Below are positions 50,719 through 60,589 of a DNA stretch of 64,000 nucleotides, piece by piece. The stretch's first letter is position 1. Every line of letters begins with the position of its first letter. A model generated the notes under the pieces. That model had not been told where the DNA came from. It did no database searches and saw only the letters and a list, made by a program, of their open reading frames with translations. This DNA is from Clostridium manihotivorum (lineage in GTDB: Bacteria > Bacillota > Clostridia > Clostridiales > Clostridiaceae). Location of the stretch: positions 5,597,776 through 5,661,775 of the forward strand of contig NZ_CP025746.1 of assembly GCF_004015185.1 (NCBI RefSeq). Direction: 5' to 3'. The position numbers and the translations under genes were made by a program.

Positions 50719-53169
50719 ATGGGAAAGTACAGTACAGCCATAGATAAAAAGTGGCAAAAGAAATGGGAAGAAACAAAACTATACAAATTTGACAAGGATA
50801 ATTTAGATAAAAAGCTTTATGTGCTTGAAATGTTTTCATATCCATCAGGAAGCCAGCTTCATGCAGGACACTGGTTTAACTATGCTCCAGTAGACTCATG
50901 GGCTAGATTTAAGAAAATGCAAGGCTTCAATGTATTTCAGCCAATGGGATTTGATGCCTTCGGTCTTCCTGCTGAAAATTACGCTATAAAAACTGGAATC
51001 CATCCTAAGGATTCTACCTATAAAAATATAGAAACTATGGAAGAGCAGTTAAAAGCTATGGGGGCTATGTTCAACTGGGATAACGAAGTGGTAACCTGTT
51101 CTCCTGATTACTACAAATGGTCTCAATGGTTATTCTTAAAACTATATGAAAAAGGCTTGGCCTACAGAAAAAAAGCTCCTGTAAACTGGTGTCCTTCTTG
51201 TAACACAGTTCTTGCAAATGAGCAGGTAGTTGATGGTTCCTGTGAAAGATGTGGAACTGAAGTTACAAAAAAAGATCTAACTCAATGGTTCTTAAAGATA
51301 ACAGATTATGCTGATGAGTTATTAGAAAAACTTGATACTCTTGACTGGCCTGAAAAGACAGTGTCTATGCAAAAGCATTGGATAGGAAAATCAACTGGAG
51401 CAGAGGTTACTTTCAAAGTTAAAGATTCAGATATTAAGTTTGATGTTTTCACAACAAGAGTAGATACTCTTAATGGAGTAACTTATGTTGTCTTGGCTCC
51501 TGAAAACCCACTAGTTGATGAGCTAACTAAAGAAGAATCTAAATCCGCTGTTGAAAGCTACAAAGAAGAAGCTAAAAAGCAGTCTGATATAGAAAGACAA
51601 TCAATAACAAGAGAAAAAACCGGTGTATTTACTGGCTCTTACGCTATAAATCCTATAAACAACAGAGAAGTTCCAATCTGGGTTGGAGACTATGTACTTG
51701 CAACTTATGGTACAGGTGCAGTAATGGCGGTTCCTGCTCATGATGATAGAGATTATACTTTTGCAACTAAATACAACCTTCCTATTGAAAGAGTAATAAA
51801 TTCAAAAAATGGTGAAGGCTCTGAGCTTCCATATACAGAATACGGTGTTCTAGTAAATAGTGGAGAGTTTGATGGTCTAACAACTGAAGAAGCTAAAATT
51901 AAGATAGTTGAAAAACTAGCAAAGGATGGAGTTGGAGAACAAAAAGTAAACTTCAGACTTAGAGACTGGCTAGTATCAAGACAAAGATACTGGGGAACTC
52001 CTATTCCAATAGTATATTGTGAAAAATGTGGAACTGTGCCAGTTCCAGAAAAGGATCTACCAGTAGAACTTCCTTATAATGTTGAGTTTACTCCTGACGG
52101 AAAATCACCACTGGCAAAAAGCGACGAATTTATAAACACTACTTGCCCTTGTTGTGGAGGCCCAGCAAAAAGAGAAGCAGATACTCTTGATACCTTTATA
52201 TGCTCTTCTTGGTATTACTTGAGATACCCAGATAACAAAAATAGTGAAAAACCTTTTGATACAGACACAATCAATAAGATTCTTCCAGTAGATAAATATG
52301 TAGGTGGTCCAGAGCATGCTTGTATGCATCTACTATATGCAAGATTTATCACAAAAGCTCTTAGAGATATGGGGTATGTAAACTTTGATGAACCATTTAA
52401 ATCTTTAACTCACCAAGGTCTAATACTTGGAACAGACGGACTTAAAATGAGTAAATCAAAAGGAAATACGATCTCTCCAGATGATTATATATCCAAATAT
52501 GGTGCAGATGTATTTAGAATGTACCTAATGTTTGGCTTTGCATATACAGAGGGTGGAGCTTGGAGTGATGATGGAATAAAGTCAGTTCATAGATTTGTTG
52601 AAAGAATAGAAAGAATCATAGAAACCTCTAGAGAATTGATAGACTCCGAAAGCAACAAAAAAGCTTCTATAGATAAGGCAGAAAAAGAGCTTAACTATTG
52701 GAGACACAACTCAATAAAAGCCGTATCAGATGACACTGAAAAAATGCAATTCAATACAGCTATAGCTAGAATGATGGAGTTTATAAATGCTTTATCTAAA
52801 TATACTCAAGAAAGTGAGATAAACCCTACTTTCCTTAAGTCTGTATTAGATGACTATTTGAAATTACTTGCTCCATTTGCACCTCACTTTGTAGAAGAAA
52901 ATTGGGCACTACTTGGCAACAACTTCTCAGTATTTAATGAAGCATGGCCAGTATTTGATCCAAAGGCCCTTATAAAAGATGAAGTTGAAATAGCTATTCA
53001 GATTAATGGTAAGATAAAATCTAAAATAGTTATTCCAAGCGACTACAATGATGAGCAAATAAAAGCAGCTTCCTTAGAAGATGAAGCAATAAAAAATGCT
53101 ACTGAAGGAAAGACTGTGGTTAAGGTTATAGTAATAAAGGGACGTTTAGTTAATATAGTAGTAAAGTAA
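50719..53169 (+). CDS. leuS: Leucine--tRNA ligase
   Basis: An 816-residue class I synthetase that charges tRNA-Leu. The HIGH-type motif is in SYPSGSQLHAGHWFNYAP (residues about 40-57), the editing domain spans about 225-415 (TTRVDTLNGVTYVVLAPENP, GAVMAVPAHDDRDY), and KMSKSKGNTISPDDY is the KMSKS loop near residue 577. A zinc-binding CPSCNTVLANEQVV with CERCG is present. Complete and of normal length. Start supported by AAGGGAGGAAAAGTA. It is controlled by the T-box leader. Confidence 0.97.
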   Translation: MGKYSTAIDKKWQKKWEETKLYKFDKDNLDKKLYVLEMFSYPSGSQLHAGHWFNYAPVDSWARFKKMQGFNVFQPMGFDAFGLPAENYAIKTGIHPKDSTYKNIETMEEQLKAMGAMFNWDNEVVTCSPDYYKWSQWLFLKLYEKGLAYRKKAPVNWCPSCNTVLANEQVVDGSCERCGTEVTKKDLTQWFLKITDYADELLEKLDTLDWPEKTVSMQKHWIGKSTGAEVTFKVKDSDIKFDVFTTRVDTLNGVTYVVLAPENPLVDELTKEESKSAVESYKEEAKKQSDIERQSITREKTGVFTGSYAINPINNREVPIWVGDYVLATYGTGAVMAVPAHDDRDYTFATKYNLPIERVINSKNGEGSELPYTEYGVLVNSGEFDGLTTEEAKIKIVEKLAKDGVGEQKVNFRLRDWLVSRQRYWGTPIPIVYCEKCGTVPVPEKDLPVELPYNVEFTPDGKSPLAKSDEFINTTCPCCGGPAKREADTLDTFICSSWYYLRYPDNKNSEKPFDTDTINKILPVDKYVGGPEHACMHLLYARFITKALRDMGYVNFDEPFKSLTHQGLILGTDGLKMSKSKGNTISPDDYISKYGADVFRMYLMFGFAYTEGGAWSDDGIKSVHRFVERIERIIETSRELIDSESNKKASIDKAEKELNYWRHNSIKAVSDDTEKMQFNTAIARMMEFINALSKYTQESEINPTFLKSVLDDYLKLLAPFAPHFVEENWALLGNNFSVFNEAWPVFDPKALIKDEVEIAIQINGKIKSKIVIPSDYNDEQIKAASLEDEAIKNATEGKTVVKVIVIKGRLVNIVVK

Positions 53170-53231
53170 ATAGCTGATCTAGATCATTGAAGTTACTAGG
53201 TTTAGATCAAAAAGTTTTATAATTTATTACA

Positions 53232-53277
53232 CAGTAAAAAAACACACTGACTAAATCAATTCAGTGTGTTTTTTACT
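53232..53277. terminator. Bidirectional intrinsic terminator
   Basis: AGTAAAAAAACACACTGA pairs with TCAGTGTGTTTTTTACT. It serves leuS (plus) and the converging histidine kinase gene (minus), whose stop is next to it. Confidence 0.88.
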
Positions 53278-53278
53278 G

Positions 53279-54721
53279 CTAAAATAAATCTGAGAACTCT
53301 ATCTCTTTACTTTCACTATCTATAAGATTCTTCATGGAGTCAATACCTAAATCCATCTCTTTATTATCTGGTAAATATACCTTAAAAGTACTTCCTTCAT
53401 TAACTTTACTTTCCAATACAATTTTTCCATTGTGCATTTCTACAAGCTCTTTTACTAAAGATAGCCCTATTCCACTACCTTCGTTTTCTCTTACAAGGGT
53501 GCTAGAAACTCTTGTAAACCTATCAAAGACTTTATCTTGCATATCCTCTGGAATGCCTTCTCCATCGTCCTTTACACTTATAACAATATACTTTTCTTCC
53601 TGGGATAAAGCTACTTCAATATTACCACCAGCTTTTGTATACTTAAATGCATTAGATAATAAATTAAGCATTATTCTTTCTATTTTTTCACTATCAAAAG
53701 CTACCATTTTTTCTTCAAAATCCGTATCAAATATTAATTGTATTTCCTTTTCATGAGCTGTATCCAGAGTAGATAATGTTAGTGACTCAATAAATTCAAC
53801 AATGTCATAACTTCTTATATTCAACTTCATATAACCTGTATCTATTGCACTTATATATATGAAGTTATTTACAAGCTTTATAAGCCTTCTAATGTTTACC
53901 TTCATGCTAGACAGATAGCTTCTAACAGTCTCTTCATTCTCATTAAGGTCAGTGTATTCAATTAACTGCAAACTGCTATATAGGACATTTATAGGAGTTC
54001 TAAGCTCATGTGATATATTAACTATAAATTCATTTTTTATCTTATCTACCTCATAAGCTTCTTCTAACATAATATCCTTATGCTCAACCTGACTTCTTAA
54101 TTCCATAAGCTCTGTATTCATGTGCTTTTTAGATTCCTCTATAGAAATAGCTATAAGAAGCAAGGATAATATAAAGCTTTGCACCACGTAGGCTACCAAA
54201 TCTATTTTAAACCTACTTATATCGACGAATATATTTATTATATAATAAATAATTTGCAAGCTTGAAAGACTTATAGCAACTAGTCCAAAAGCTCTTCTAC
54301 TTACTATGTTCTTATACTTCATGAATTTTGTACCTATGTATATGTATATTGACATCAAAAATACCTTATGTATAAAGCTACTTAATGAACTGCAATTATA
54401 TGTAAAAAACACATCCATAAGCATAACTATCGTCATAATGGTTATATATTTTTTCTTTATAGCTTTCTTTGAAAACTCAAGTATTCCTACATAAATAACA
54501 AAATGGCAGGAAAAAAAGAAAAAAACAGCTAATCCTTTAGCCAAACTATTTCCATAAACTTCACTAAATAAAGTAGACACCGTAGTTAAAATCCCTATAA
54601 TATGACTTAGAGATATATACCCCAAATATTTTTTAGGCTCTATGATGTTATAAACCATGAATATCATGGCAAAAATAGCATATAATACAATAATTATAAT
54701 AAAATAATTCAAACTTCCCAT
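53279..54721 (-). CDS. Sensor histidine kinase with multi-helix membrane domain
   Basis: A 480-residue orphan kinase. Residues 1-200 form about six or seven helices, resembling a MASE3-type membrane sensor (EPKKYLGYISLSHIIGILTT). A coiled coil follows (MNTELMELRSQVEHKD), then NISHELRTPINVLYSSLQLI with the acceptor His, and the ATPase motifs NLLSNAFKYT, VKDDGEGIPED and EGSGIGLSLVKELVEMHNG. No receiver or regulator gene adjoins. Start supported by AAAGGATGAAGT. It could feed the sporulation phosphorelay or an orphan regulator, but that is speculation. Confidence 0.9.
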   Translation of the reverse strand: MGSLNYFIIIIVLYAIFAMIFMVYNIIEPKKYLGYISLSHIIGILTTVSTLFSEVYGNSLAKGLAVFFFFSCHFVIYVGILEFSKKAIKKKYITIMTIVMLMDVFFTYNCSSLSSFIHKVFLMSIYIYIGTKFMKYKNIVSRRAFGLVAISLSSLQIIYYIINIFVDISRFKIDLVAYVVQSFILSLLLIAISIEESKKHMNTELMELRSQVEHKDIMLEEAYEVDKIKNEFIVNISHELRTPINVLYSSLQLIEYTDLNENEETVRSYLSSMKVNIRRLIKLVNNFIYISAIDTGYMKLNIRSYDIVEFIESLTLSTLDTAHEKEIQLIFDTDFEEKMVAFDSEKIERIMLNLLSNAFKYTKAGGNIEVALSQEEKYIVISVKDDGEGIPEDMQDKVFDRFTRVSSTLVRENEGSGIGLSLVKELVEMHNGKIVLESKVNEGSTFKVYLPDNKEMDLGIDSMKNLIDSESKEIEFSDLF

Positions 54722-54846
54722 ACTTCATCCTTTACTATGATAAAACAATAAAATTTTAATACTTTCAAATTATAACATAATACTTAAAAAAATTACATAA
54801 TTGTGTATAAAATATAATATTTCATTTTTTGACCATCTATTTTAGC

Positions 54847-54872
54847 TAATTTCAAAACAGTACTTTATCAAA
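54847..54872 (+). repeat. MITE-like repeat, right-half remnant 10
   Basis: TAATTTCAAAACAGTACTTTATCAAA matches the right end of the family (compare TAATTTCAAAACACTACTTTAA at copy 4). No left half is present. Confidence 0.45.
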
Positions 54873-54898
54873 ATCTAAATTTTATACTTGTTACGCAG

Positions 54899-54938
54899 TA
54901 AAAAATCACCAATGTTGTTTTCATTAGTGATTTTTTGA
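54899..54938. terminator. Intrinsic terminator
   Basis: AAAAATCACCAATG and CATTAGTGATTTTT form a stem around TTGTTTT. On minus it ends the spermidine-synthase-like gene 24 bp upstream. Confidence 0.85.
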
Positions 54939-54961
54939 TTATTTACCCTTTTTATAGATTT

Positions 54962-55705
54962 TTAAAGTACTTTTGAAAACTTATCTAATATATTCTCGAC
55001 AAGTTTTTCATCTAAAGTTCTAAAATAACCTATATATTTAGAATCATTAAACCGTTCAAATAAATCTTTAGCCATCTCCATCCAAATTTCCGGTATATAT
55101 ATCCAAGCTATTTGCTCTATTCTGCAGCTCAATAAAAAATGCTCCATTCCCCAGAACAAATAATTTTCTATACTATGTAGCTCATTAAATTTAATATAGT
55201 GTTCTACAACATCCTTTGATAACTCATATCCATAAATATCTACAAAAAAATAATCAAAAGATTCCTTTTCAGCTTCAAAGGCATCTACATTTATGATTGT
55301 GACCTTTTCATTTTTGCCAAAGTTAGCCTCATATAAATTTATTATATCTTCGTCTATTTCATAAACGATTATCTCTTCTACATCTTCCTTATTCAATACC
55401 TCTTGAAGGAAATATCCCATACCCAAACCTACAATACCGACTTTTCCTTTCACTTTTCTTATTGCTTCGAAAGATCCCTGAACTTCTTTGGGCGAAAGCT
55501 CCATGTAAGCTTTTCCATTACAACCTAGTTCTAATATATTCAGATTCTCATCACTATAAGAAAGGTCATCCTCTGAGAAGAGATAACCTTCAAGTTTGCT
55601 TAGAAATTTTTCTTTTATTATCTTTCCATTAATGCCTGAACCATTTAATCTATCATAGTATTTCTTTAGTTTATCAATATAAAATCCCTCTTCAAATGGA
55701 ATCAT
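54962..55705 (-). CDS. Spermidine-synthase-like SAM-binding protein
   Basis: A 247-residue protein with a Rossmann-type methyltransferase fold. The nucleotide loop VGIVGLGMGYFLQEVL, the acidic strand end IIVYEIDEDIINLYEANFG and VTIINVDAFEAEKESFDYFF resemble the spermidine synthase/methyltransferase superfamily. The Asp and Tyr of the aminopropyl transfer site cannot be placed confidently (FDYFFVDIYGYEL is the nearest match). Spermidine synthase-like activity is therefore only possible. Start supported by TTGAGGGGACAAA. It diverges from the HesB-like gene. Confidence 0.65.
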   Translation of the reverse strand: MIPFEEGFYIDKLKKYYDRLNGSGINGKIIKEKFLSKLEGYLFSEDDLSYSDENLNILELGCNGKAYMELSPKEVQGSFEAIRKVKGKVGIVGLGMGYFLQEVLNKEDVEEIIVYEIDEDIINLYEANFGKNEKVTIINVDAFEAEKESFDYFFVDIYGYELSKDVVEHYIKFNELHSIENYLFWGMEHFLLSCRIEQIAWIYIPEIWMEMAKDLFERFNDSKYIGYFRTLDEKLVENILDKFSKVL

Positions 55706-55860
55706 TTTGTCCCCTCAATTCTATAATTATATTTATATTGTATCATTTTTTCCAGCATATTCAATAAATATAATAAAGTAAACCTATTGCAATTAAAGTC
55801 TATTAGGTATATACTGAAAACAAGTTTTAAATACTATTTATTATCAAGTAGGTGATATTT

Positions 55861-56187
55861 ATGGAAAAAATAACAATAAGCACTCCAGCTTACGAGGAAT
55901 TCAAAGGATTTCTAGATGAAAATGAAATCGACAATTACAGTATTAGAATAAATCTTGCAGGCTTCGGATGCAGTGGCCCTGTGTTTAATATTTCTGTTGA
56001 TGAATCACATGAAAATGATATTGTAGAAAAAGTTAATGATATTACTTTCCTAGTTGAACCTAATTTAGTTGACGAATTCGGCGGCTTCATAATATTATCA
56101 ACAGAAGAAAATGATGGTAGAGGTTTATCTTTAAAACCTGTAATCGAATCTGAAGGCGGTTGTGGAACTTGTGGCGGTTGTCACTAA
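55861..56187 (+). CDS. HesB/IscA-like protein with Cys-rich C-terminus
   Basis: A 108-residue protein of the HesB-like group related to A-type iron-sulfur carriers. RINLAGFGCSGPVFNISVDE carries the first conserved Cys region, VEPNLVDEFGGFIIL the core, and the end GGCGTCGGCH gives three Cys and a His. Canonical IscA has CGCG; this CGTCGGCH resembles the C-terminus of the clostridial HesB-like proteins, some of which are selenoproteins with UGA in place of a Cys codon. Here all are Cys codons (TGT, TGT, TGT). A GTG at 55852 is within the AGGTGATATTT ribosome site, so ATG at 55861 is chosen. Confidence 0.8.
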   Translation: MEKITISTPAYEEFKGFLDENEIDNYSIRINLAGFGCSGPVFNISVDESHENDIVEKVNDITFLVEPNLVDEFGGFIILSTEENDGRGLSLKPVIESEGGCGTCGGCH

Positions 56188-56270
56188 TCCATAACTACTT
56201 ACCAAATAATTTTCCTCGTAAAAGGGGCTGTCGCACTAATTAATTAGTGCACAGCTCCGTTTTTTGCATA

Positions 56271-56311
56271 AAAAATAAATCCAGCATTCACAAGAGTGCT
56301 GGATTTATTGT
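56271..56311 (+). terminator. Hairpin inside the left end of the insertion sequence
   Basis: AATAAATCCAGCA pairs with TGCTGGATTTATT around TTCACAAGAG. It lies between the left end and the transposase start, where such hairpins insulate transposase genes from outside transcription. Confidence 0.6.
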
Positions 56312-56322
56312 AAAATTAATAT

Positions 56323-57952
56323 ATGACCAAACATATTAATTTACATAAAGATTATACTTTAAATAAAGGAAGTTATCAATTAAAACTTCCATTTAATATT
56401 GATTATATGGTCTCAGTTAATGATTCGGTGCGTTTGCTAAGTCAATTTGTAGAGGAGATGGATTTAACAGATTTATATTCGACTTATTCCCCGAATTAGG
56501 GAAAATCAAGCTACGCCACGACAGATGCTGAAGATTGTACTCTATTCTTACATGAACCATATCTATTCTTCACGGGATATGGAAAAATATTGCCGACGTG
56601 ATATTAACTTCATGTATCTTCTTGAAAATTCACCAATACCTGATCATTCAACATTTGCTAGATTTAGAAGCTTACACTTTGCGCCATGTGCAGAAAGAAT
56701 CTTAGCTGAAATGACAGAATGTCTTCGTGCTACAGGAGAAATATCTGGAGATGCTATATTCATTGATGGTACTAAAATTGAGGCTTGTGCTAATAAATAT
56801 ACTTTTGTTTGGAAAAAGGCAGTTACAAAGAATTTAGAAAAGCTTCTTGTTAAATTGGCTGATTTAGTAGCTAACTGTGAGGAACTATACGGAATTAAGA
56901 TAATATACAATGACAAAGTGAAGATGAAACATATAAAAAGTTGCGAAAAAAGCTTTACGCTCTGAAATATGAGAGAAATATTGAATTTGTGCATGGATCA
57001 GGGAAAAGAAAAATGCCATTACAGCGATCTATTGAAACTCTTGAAGAGTATCTTGACAAGTTAAAAGAATACACGCAAAAGTTGCACATTTGCGGTAACC
57101 GTAATAGTTATTCAAAAACAGATAATGATTCAACATTTATGAGAATGAAAGAAGACGCTATGGGAAATGGTCAGTTAAAAGCTGGATACAATGTCCAACA
57201 CGGTGTTGATTCGGAATATATTGTATGGCTCACCGTATGCGATCAGCCAACGGATACCCCTACACTTATTCCATTTCTTAAGAGCATGGAAGAATCTCTA
57301 AGTTTTAAATATCTAAAAAATAGTTGCTGACGCTGGCTATGAAAGCGAAGAGAACTATTTATTTATTGAAGAAAATGGACAACTCTCTTTCATTAAACCA
57401 GCAAACTATGAGATATCTAAAACAAGGAAATACCAAAGGGATATTAGTAGAATTGATAATATGGACTATGATGAAATTGGAGATTACTATATCTGCAAGA
57501 ATAATAAAAAGTTAATATTTAGTAAGACTATAAAAAGAAAGAGTAAAACCGGATACATAAGCGAAAAAACAGTATATACTTGCGAAGATTGCAGTTCTTG
57601 TTCTTACAAAAGCAAATGTATAAAAGGAAATAACAGCAAGACACCTTTGGAAGAAAGAGCTAAAAATCTTGAAACCTCAAAGTTGTTTAATAAGCTTAGA
57701 AAAAAAGATTTAGAAAGAGTTGTAAGTGAAGAAGGCTGCCAACTTAGAATGAACCGAAGTATTCAAGCTGAAGGTTCTTTTGCAGAGATAAAACAAGATA
57801 TGGGCTTCCGAAGATATCTCTCGAAGGGCAAACAGAATGTTTGGGCCGAAAGTATTCTTTTAGCAATGGCACATAATGTAAACAAACTACATAATAAAAT
57901 CCAATCAGAGAGAACTGGAAAACACCTATTTTCATTAAAAAACAGTGCATAA
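56323..57952 (+). pseudogene. IS1182-family transposase, disrupted by three frameshifts
   Basis: The reading frame begins at ATG 56323 (MTKHINLHKDYTLNKGSYQL). It shifts near 56490 in a run of four C (the expected YSRIRENQATPRQM needs three), near 56940, and near 57318 in a run of six A (LKIVADAGYESEENY continues in another frame). Conserved parts of the DDE transposase remain: IFIDGTKIEACANKYTF, TDNDSTFMRMKEDAM, GQLKAGYNVQHGVDSEY, a CEDCSSCSYKSKC motif, and MNRSIQAEGSFAEIKQDMGF with the catalytic Glu. If each shift is real, the protein cannot be made. Two lie in single-base runs, so sequencing error is possible. Confidence 0.8.
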
Positions 57953-58197
57953 ATTTAAACTTTTAAAAACTAATTGTTTAAAAATAGCCTTAATAGAAAA
58001 GGCTTATTAAAGTGCGCAATTTTTTAGAATTTCAGAAAAAACATTCTAAAATATAGTTGTAATTCTTACAAATTTTTAGAAAATTAGGGCTGAGCATCAG
58101 CGGTTTTTAACCGCTAATGCGACAGCCCCTTTTATTTTTAACTATTTAATAAATTTTAATCTTACTAAATACATTCACGCTCGTACAAATTATAACA

Positions 58198-58842
58198 TTA
58201 GGCTTTGAATTCAAAATTGGAATACTTATTACTTATATTAAAGACATTATTCAACATATCTATCCAGTAGTTTTTACCTTCTAATTTATCTTTCATACCA
58301 TCATAAGTTCCATCACTAGAATTTTTCTTTATAGTATCCTTGAAATAACTATCTAGCTCTTTTGAAAAATCATTCATCTTTTGAAAATTTAACAAATCAT
58401 TGGTTTTAAGTTCGATCTTATCCCCAGTTAGGCTAATATTACTTTCAACAAATTTATTCATATATAATTTAATCTTACTAACAGTATCATTGGTCACATC
58501 ATAATTTATATTTCCATCATCTTTAAGCAAAAGCTTTTTTGAAGTTTTATAATAAGAATAATCATCCATTAGTCCCCAAACGGAAAGATATAGTTGATCA
58601 TATTGAGAAGATATTTTTACAAGATCTGTTTTCAGTATACATTTACTCTGAATAGAATTCGTTAATATATCCTTTATAGTTTCATTTCGATGAATTATGT
58701 CTTCAAGCTCGTCAGAAGATTTTTTTCCTATTCTTTCTTTATAGTCCCCATTATTAAAGCTTAAGAAAACATTTACAATGAAACTTATTAGTAAAATCAT
58801 CACAATAAAACTAATGTATTGTGAATTTTTAATCTTGCCCAT
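58198..58842 (-). CDS. Unrecognised membrane-anchored protein
   Basis: A 214-residue protein with a short cytoplasmic start, one helix (residues 8-30, QYISFIVMILLISFIVNVFL) and a hydrophilic, helical outside domain rich in Lys, Asp, Asn and Ser with some coiled-coil character (SSDELEDIIHRNETIKDILT). The start has GGGGGGAGATTTAT. No family motif is seen. It lies between the insertion sequence and the MoxR/VWA operon, with the same direction as that operon but 280 bp away. Confidence 0.65.
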   Translation of the reverse strand: MGKIKNSQYISFIVMILLISFIVNVFLSFNNGDYKERIGKKSSDELEDIIHRNETIKDILTNSIQSKCILKTDLVKISSQYDQLYLSVWGLMDDYSYYKTSKKLLLKDDGNINYDVTNDTVSKIKLYMNKFVESNISLTGDKIELKTNDLLNFQKMNDFSKELDSYFKDTIKKNSSDGTYDGMKDKLEGKNYWIDMLNNVFNISNKYSNFEFKA

Positions 58843-59121
58843 ATAAATCTCCCCCCGAGTTTACAAGGTTTAAGATAAACCAATCCATATTATAAAGTCT
58901 ATTATTAACATACATATCAACATCAACCTTATAAACTACATTTTATCACATCGTATAGCCTTCAGCCATACCATGTAATAAGAAGATTATGAATTTTTTA
59001 TTAATTTAGCTATATAAGGTTACATAATGTAACTTTATATAGCTATATGCTTAATTATATAGATGTATCACTTCATATTAAAACTTATAAGACCAGAAAA
59101 GCCCCATTAATGTATACAAAA

Positions 59122-60456
59122 TCACCTTGCCCAGTCATGTATAACTTCTCTCATCGCTTGAAGACCGTAATCATATCCATACTTCTCCGCTTCTCTCCTT
59201 GAAAGTCGCTTAATTACCCCGTAAGACTTCTTTAGACTAAGATCTTCTTTTCCTGTAAGTACCCAAAGTAAATCTTTGTTTATAGGTTTGACTGAAAGCT
59301 CCGCCTCCCCTACTCCATCAGTAAAATATATTAAAATATGATTTCTCATATTCTCTCTCTTCATATATTCAAATACCGGTGAAAATCTAGTAGCGCCACT
59401 TTTATTGGAACGCTTTTTTATATCCTTTGGTGATGACAGCTCATATATTTTCCTTATATCACTGTCACACTCAATTACAGTTATATCAGCACTTCTACTC
59501 TTTGATATTGCCAGGATTTCAGTCATTATACTATTTACCTCTTCATCAGACATAGAAGCACTGATGTCTATAGCAACTAAAATCTTTGGCATTATACTTG
59601 GAAGCTTACCTCTTAAATCTAGCCTTTCTGGCTGTCTTCTATCTTTTCTTGTTATGGTTTTCTTATAGCCACATCTCACAGATGGTATGAGTTTCTTTAG
59701 ATAATCGGTCCACTGTATCTCAGGTTTTGCATCAAGAGATAATATATACTTTTCTATATTCTTAGGAGCTTTTCCTTTGTAAGCATTTAAGGCAGTCCTT
59801 TTCTTTATCTCTTTTAGAAGATCCTGAGAGATATTAACGCTTTCCCAAGTATCATGAGCGCTTTCTACATCAATACTTGTAACGATATTATCTTTAGTCT
59901 TTACTATAGCTTTCTTACCTTTCTTTACTATGGCTTTTTGCAGTTCCTCTGTATATTGCTCCATAGTCATATCCTCTTTAAGCTCAAGATCATACTCCAA
60001 ATTTACTGTATACAATCTATCACACCAAGATGGCAAATGCTCTATATACTGGTTAACCGCAATGTCCATTGCCTTACTTAAAGCAATCCTAGAGTACTTA
60101 TCTCTTAAACCTTTTTGCCTTTCATAATGGCCAAGCATTATATGATATATCTCATGTTTTAATAGAGCCTGTATCTCTTTTAGCTCACACTGAAGTAATA
60201 GAACTGGATTAAAGTACATGTTGAATCCAGAAAGTGTGGGTTCAGTAGCTATAGGCCAAGATATATCCAGTCTTATTCCTCTTTTAACCTGAATTAGAAA
60301 CTGACCAAAAAAGTTATCTTCTTTTTCCAACATACTTAGTATTACTTGCTCCAAAAGCTCATTGAAGTTCCTTATAAAGCTTTCAGTTACATCTTTTTCA
60401 CTTTCCCACTGAGTGGCTACTCTAAGTAGTTCTCTTCTCCTTATATCGAAGTTCAT
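59122..60456 (-). CDS. DUF2201-type protein: zincin-like domain plus VWA-like domain
   Basis: A 444-residue protein. The N-terminal half carries ALLKHEIYHIMLGHYERQ near residue 100, an HExxH zinc motif followed by another His, as in the putative metallopeptidase domain DUF2201. The C-terminal half is a VWA-like fold (DUF2201_N plus VWA) with the metal-site motif ILVAIDISASMSDEEVN near residue 290 (D-x-S-x-S) and HILIYFTDGVGEAEL. Such proteins are paired with MoxR ATPases and are likely metal-dependent chaperone or processing factors. There is no signal peptide, so it is cytoplasmic. It is the third gene of the operon after the MoxR gene. Confidence 0.9.
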   Translation of the reverse strand: MNFDIRRRELLRVATQWESEKDVTESFIRNFNELLEQVILSMLEKEDNFFGQFLIQVKRGIRLDISWPIATEPTLSGFNMYFNPVLLLQCELKEIQALLKHEIYHIMLGHYERQKGLRDKYSRIALSKAMDIAVNQYIEHLPSWCDRLYTVNLEYDLELKEDMTMEQYTEELQKAIVKKGKKAIVKTKDNIVTSIDVESAHDTWESVNISQDLLKEIKKRTALNAYKGKAPKNIEKYILSLDAKPEIQWTDYLKKLIPSVRCGYKKTITRKDRRQPERLDLRGKLPSIMPKILVAIDISASMSDEEVNSIMTEILAISKSRSADITVIECDSDIRKIYELSSPKDIKKRSNKSGATRFSPVFEYMKRENMRNHILIYFTDGVGEAELSVKPINKDLLWVLTGKEDLSLKKSYGVIKRLSRREAEKYGYDYGLQAMREVIHDWAR

Positions 60457-60485
60457 TGATTATCACATCCTTATTCCTCTCAAAA

Positions 60486-60577
60486 GACATACTACTTCAA
60501 TCCTTAGACTCAAAATAAAGCTTTCGATGAATCTCCGAAGCTTTATTTTAATAAATTTCATTATGAAGTAGTATGTC
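60486..60577. repeat. Nested inverted repeat between the MoxR and VWA genes
   Basis: Outer arms GACATACTACTTCA and TGAAGTAGTATGTC (14 bp, perfect) enclose inner arms AAAATAAAGCTTTCG and CGAAGCTTTATTTT (one bulge). The whole can fold into one long two-step hairpin or a cruciform. There is no clear T-run, so it may act as an mRNA processing or stability element rather than a terminator. Confidence 0.7.
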
Positions 60578-60589
60578 TGTATAGAAAAC

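Larger units (their letters stand above)
56220..58133 (+). mobile_element. IS1182-family insertion sequence, decayed
   Basis: A 1.9-kb element bounded by matching inverted ends: AAAAGGGGCTGTCGCA on the left and TGCGACAGCCCCTTTT on the right (16 bp). The transposase has three frameshifts. A palindromic hairpin at 56271-56311 (AAATCCAGCA / TGCTGGATTT) lies between the left end and the transposase, and could block inward transcription. No unambiguous target duplication is visible; the flanking As and Ts belong to the ends. Family call by end sequence and transposase. Confidence 0.85.

Noticed and set aside
53334..53756. A 140-codon plus frame
   Set aside because: Antisense to the histidine kinase gene, Ser/Leu/Ile-rich, no ribosome site.
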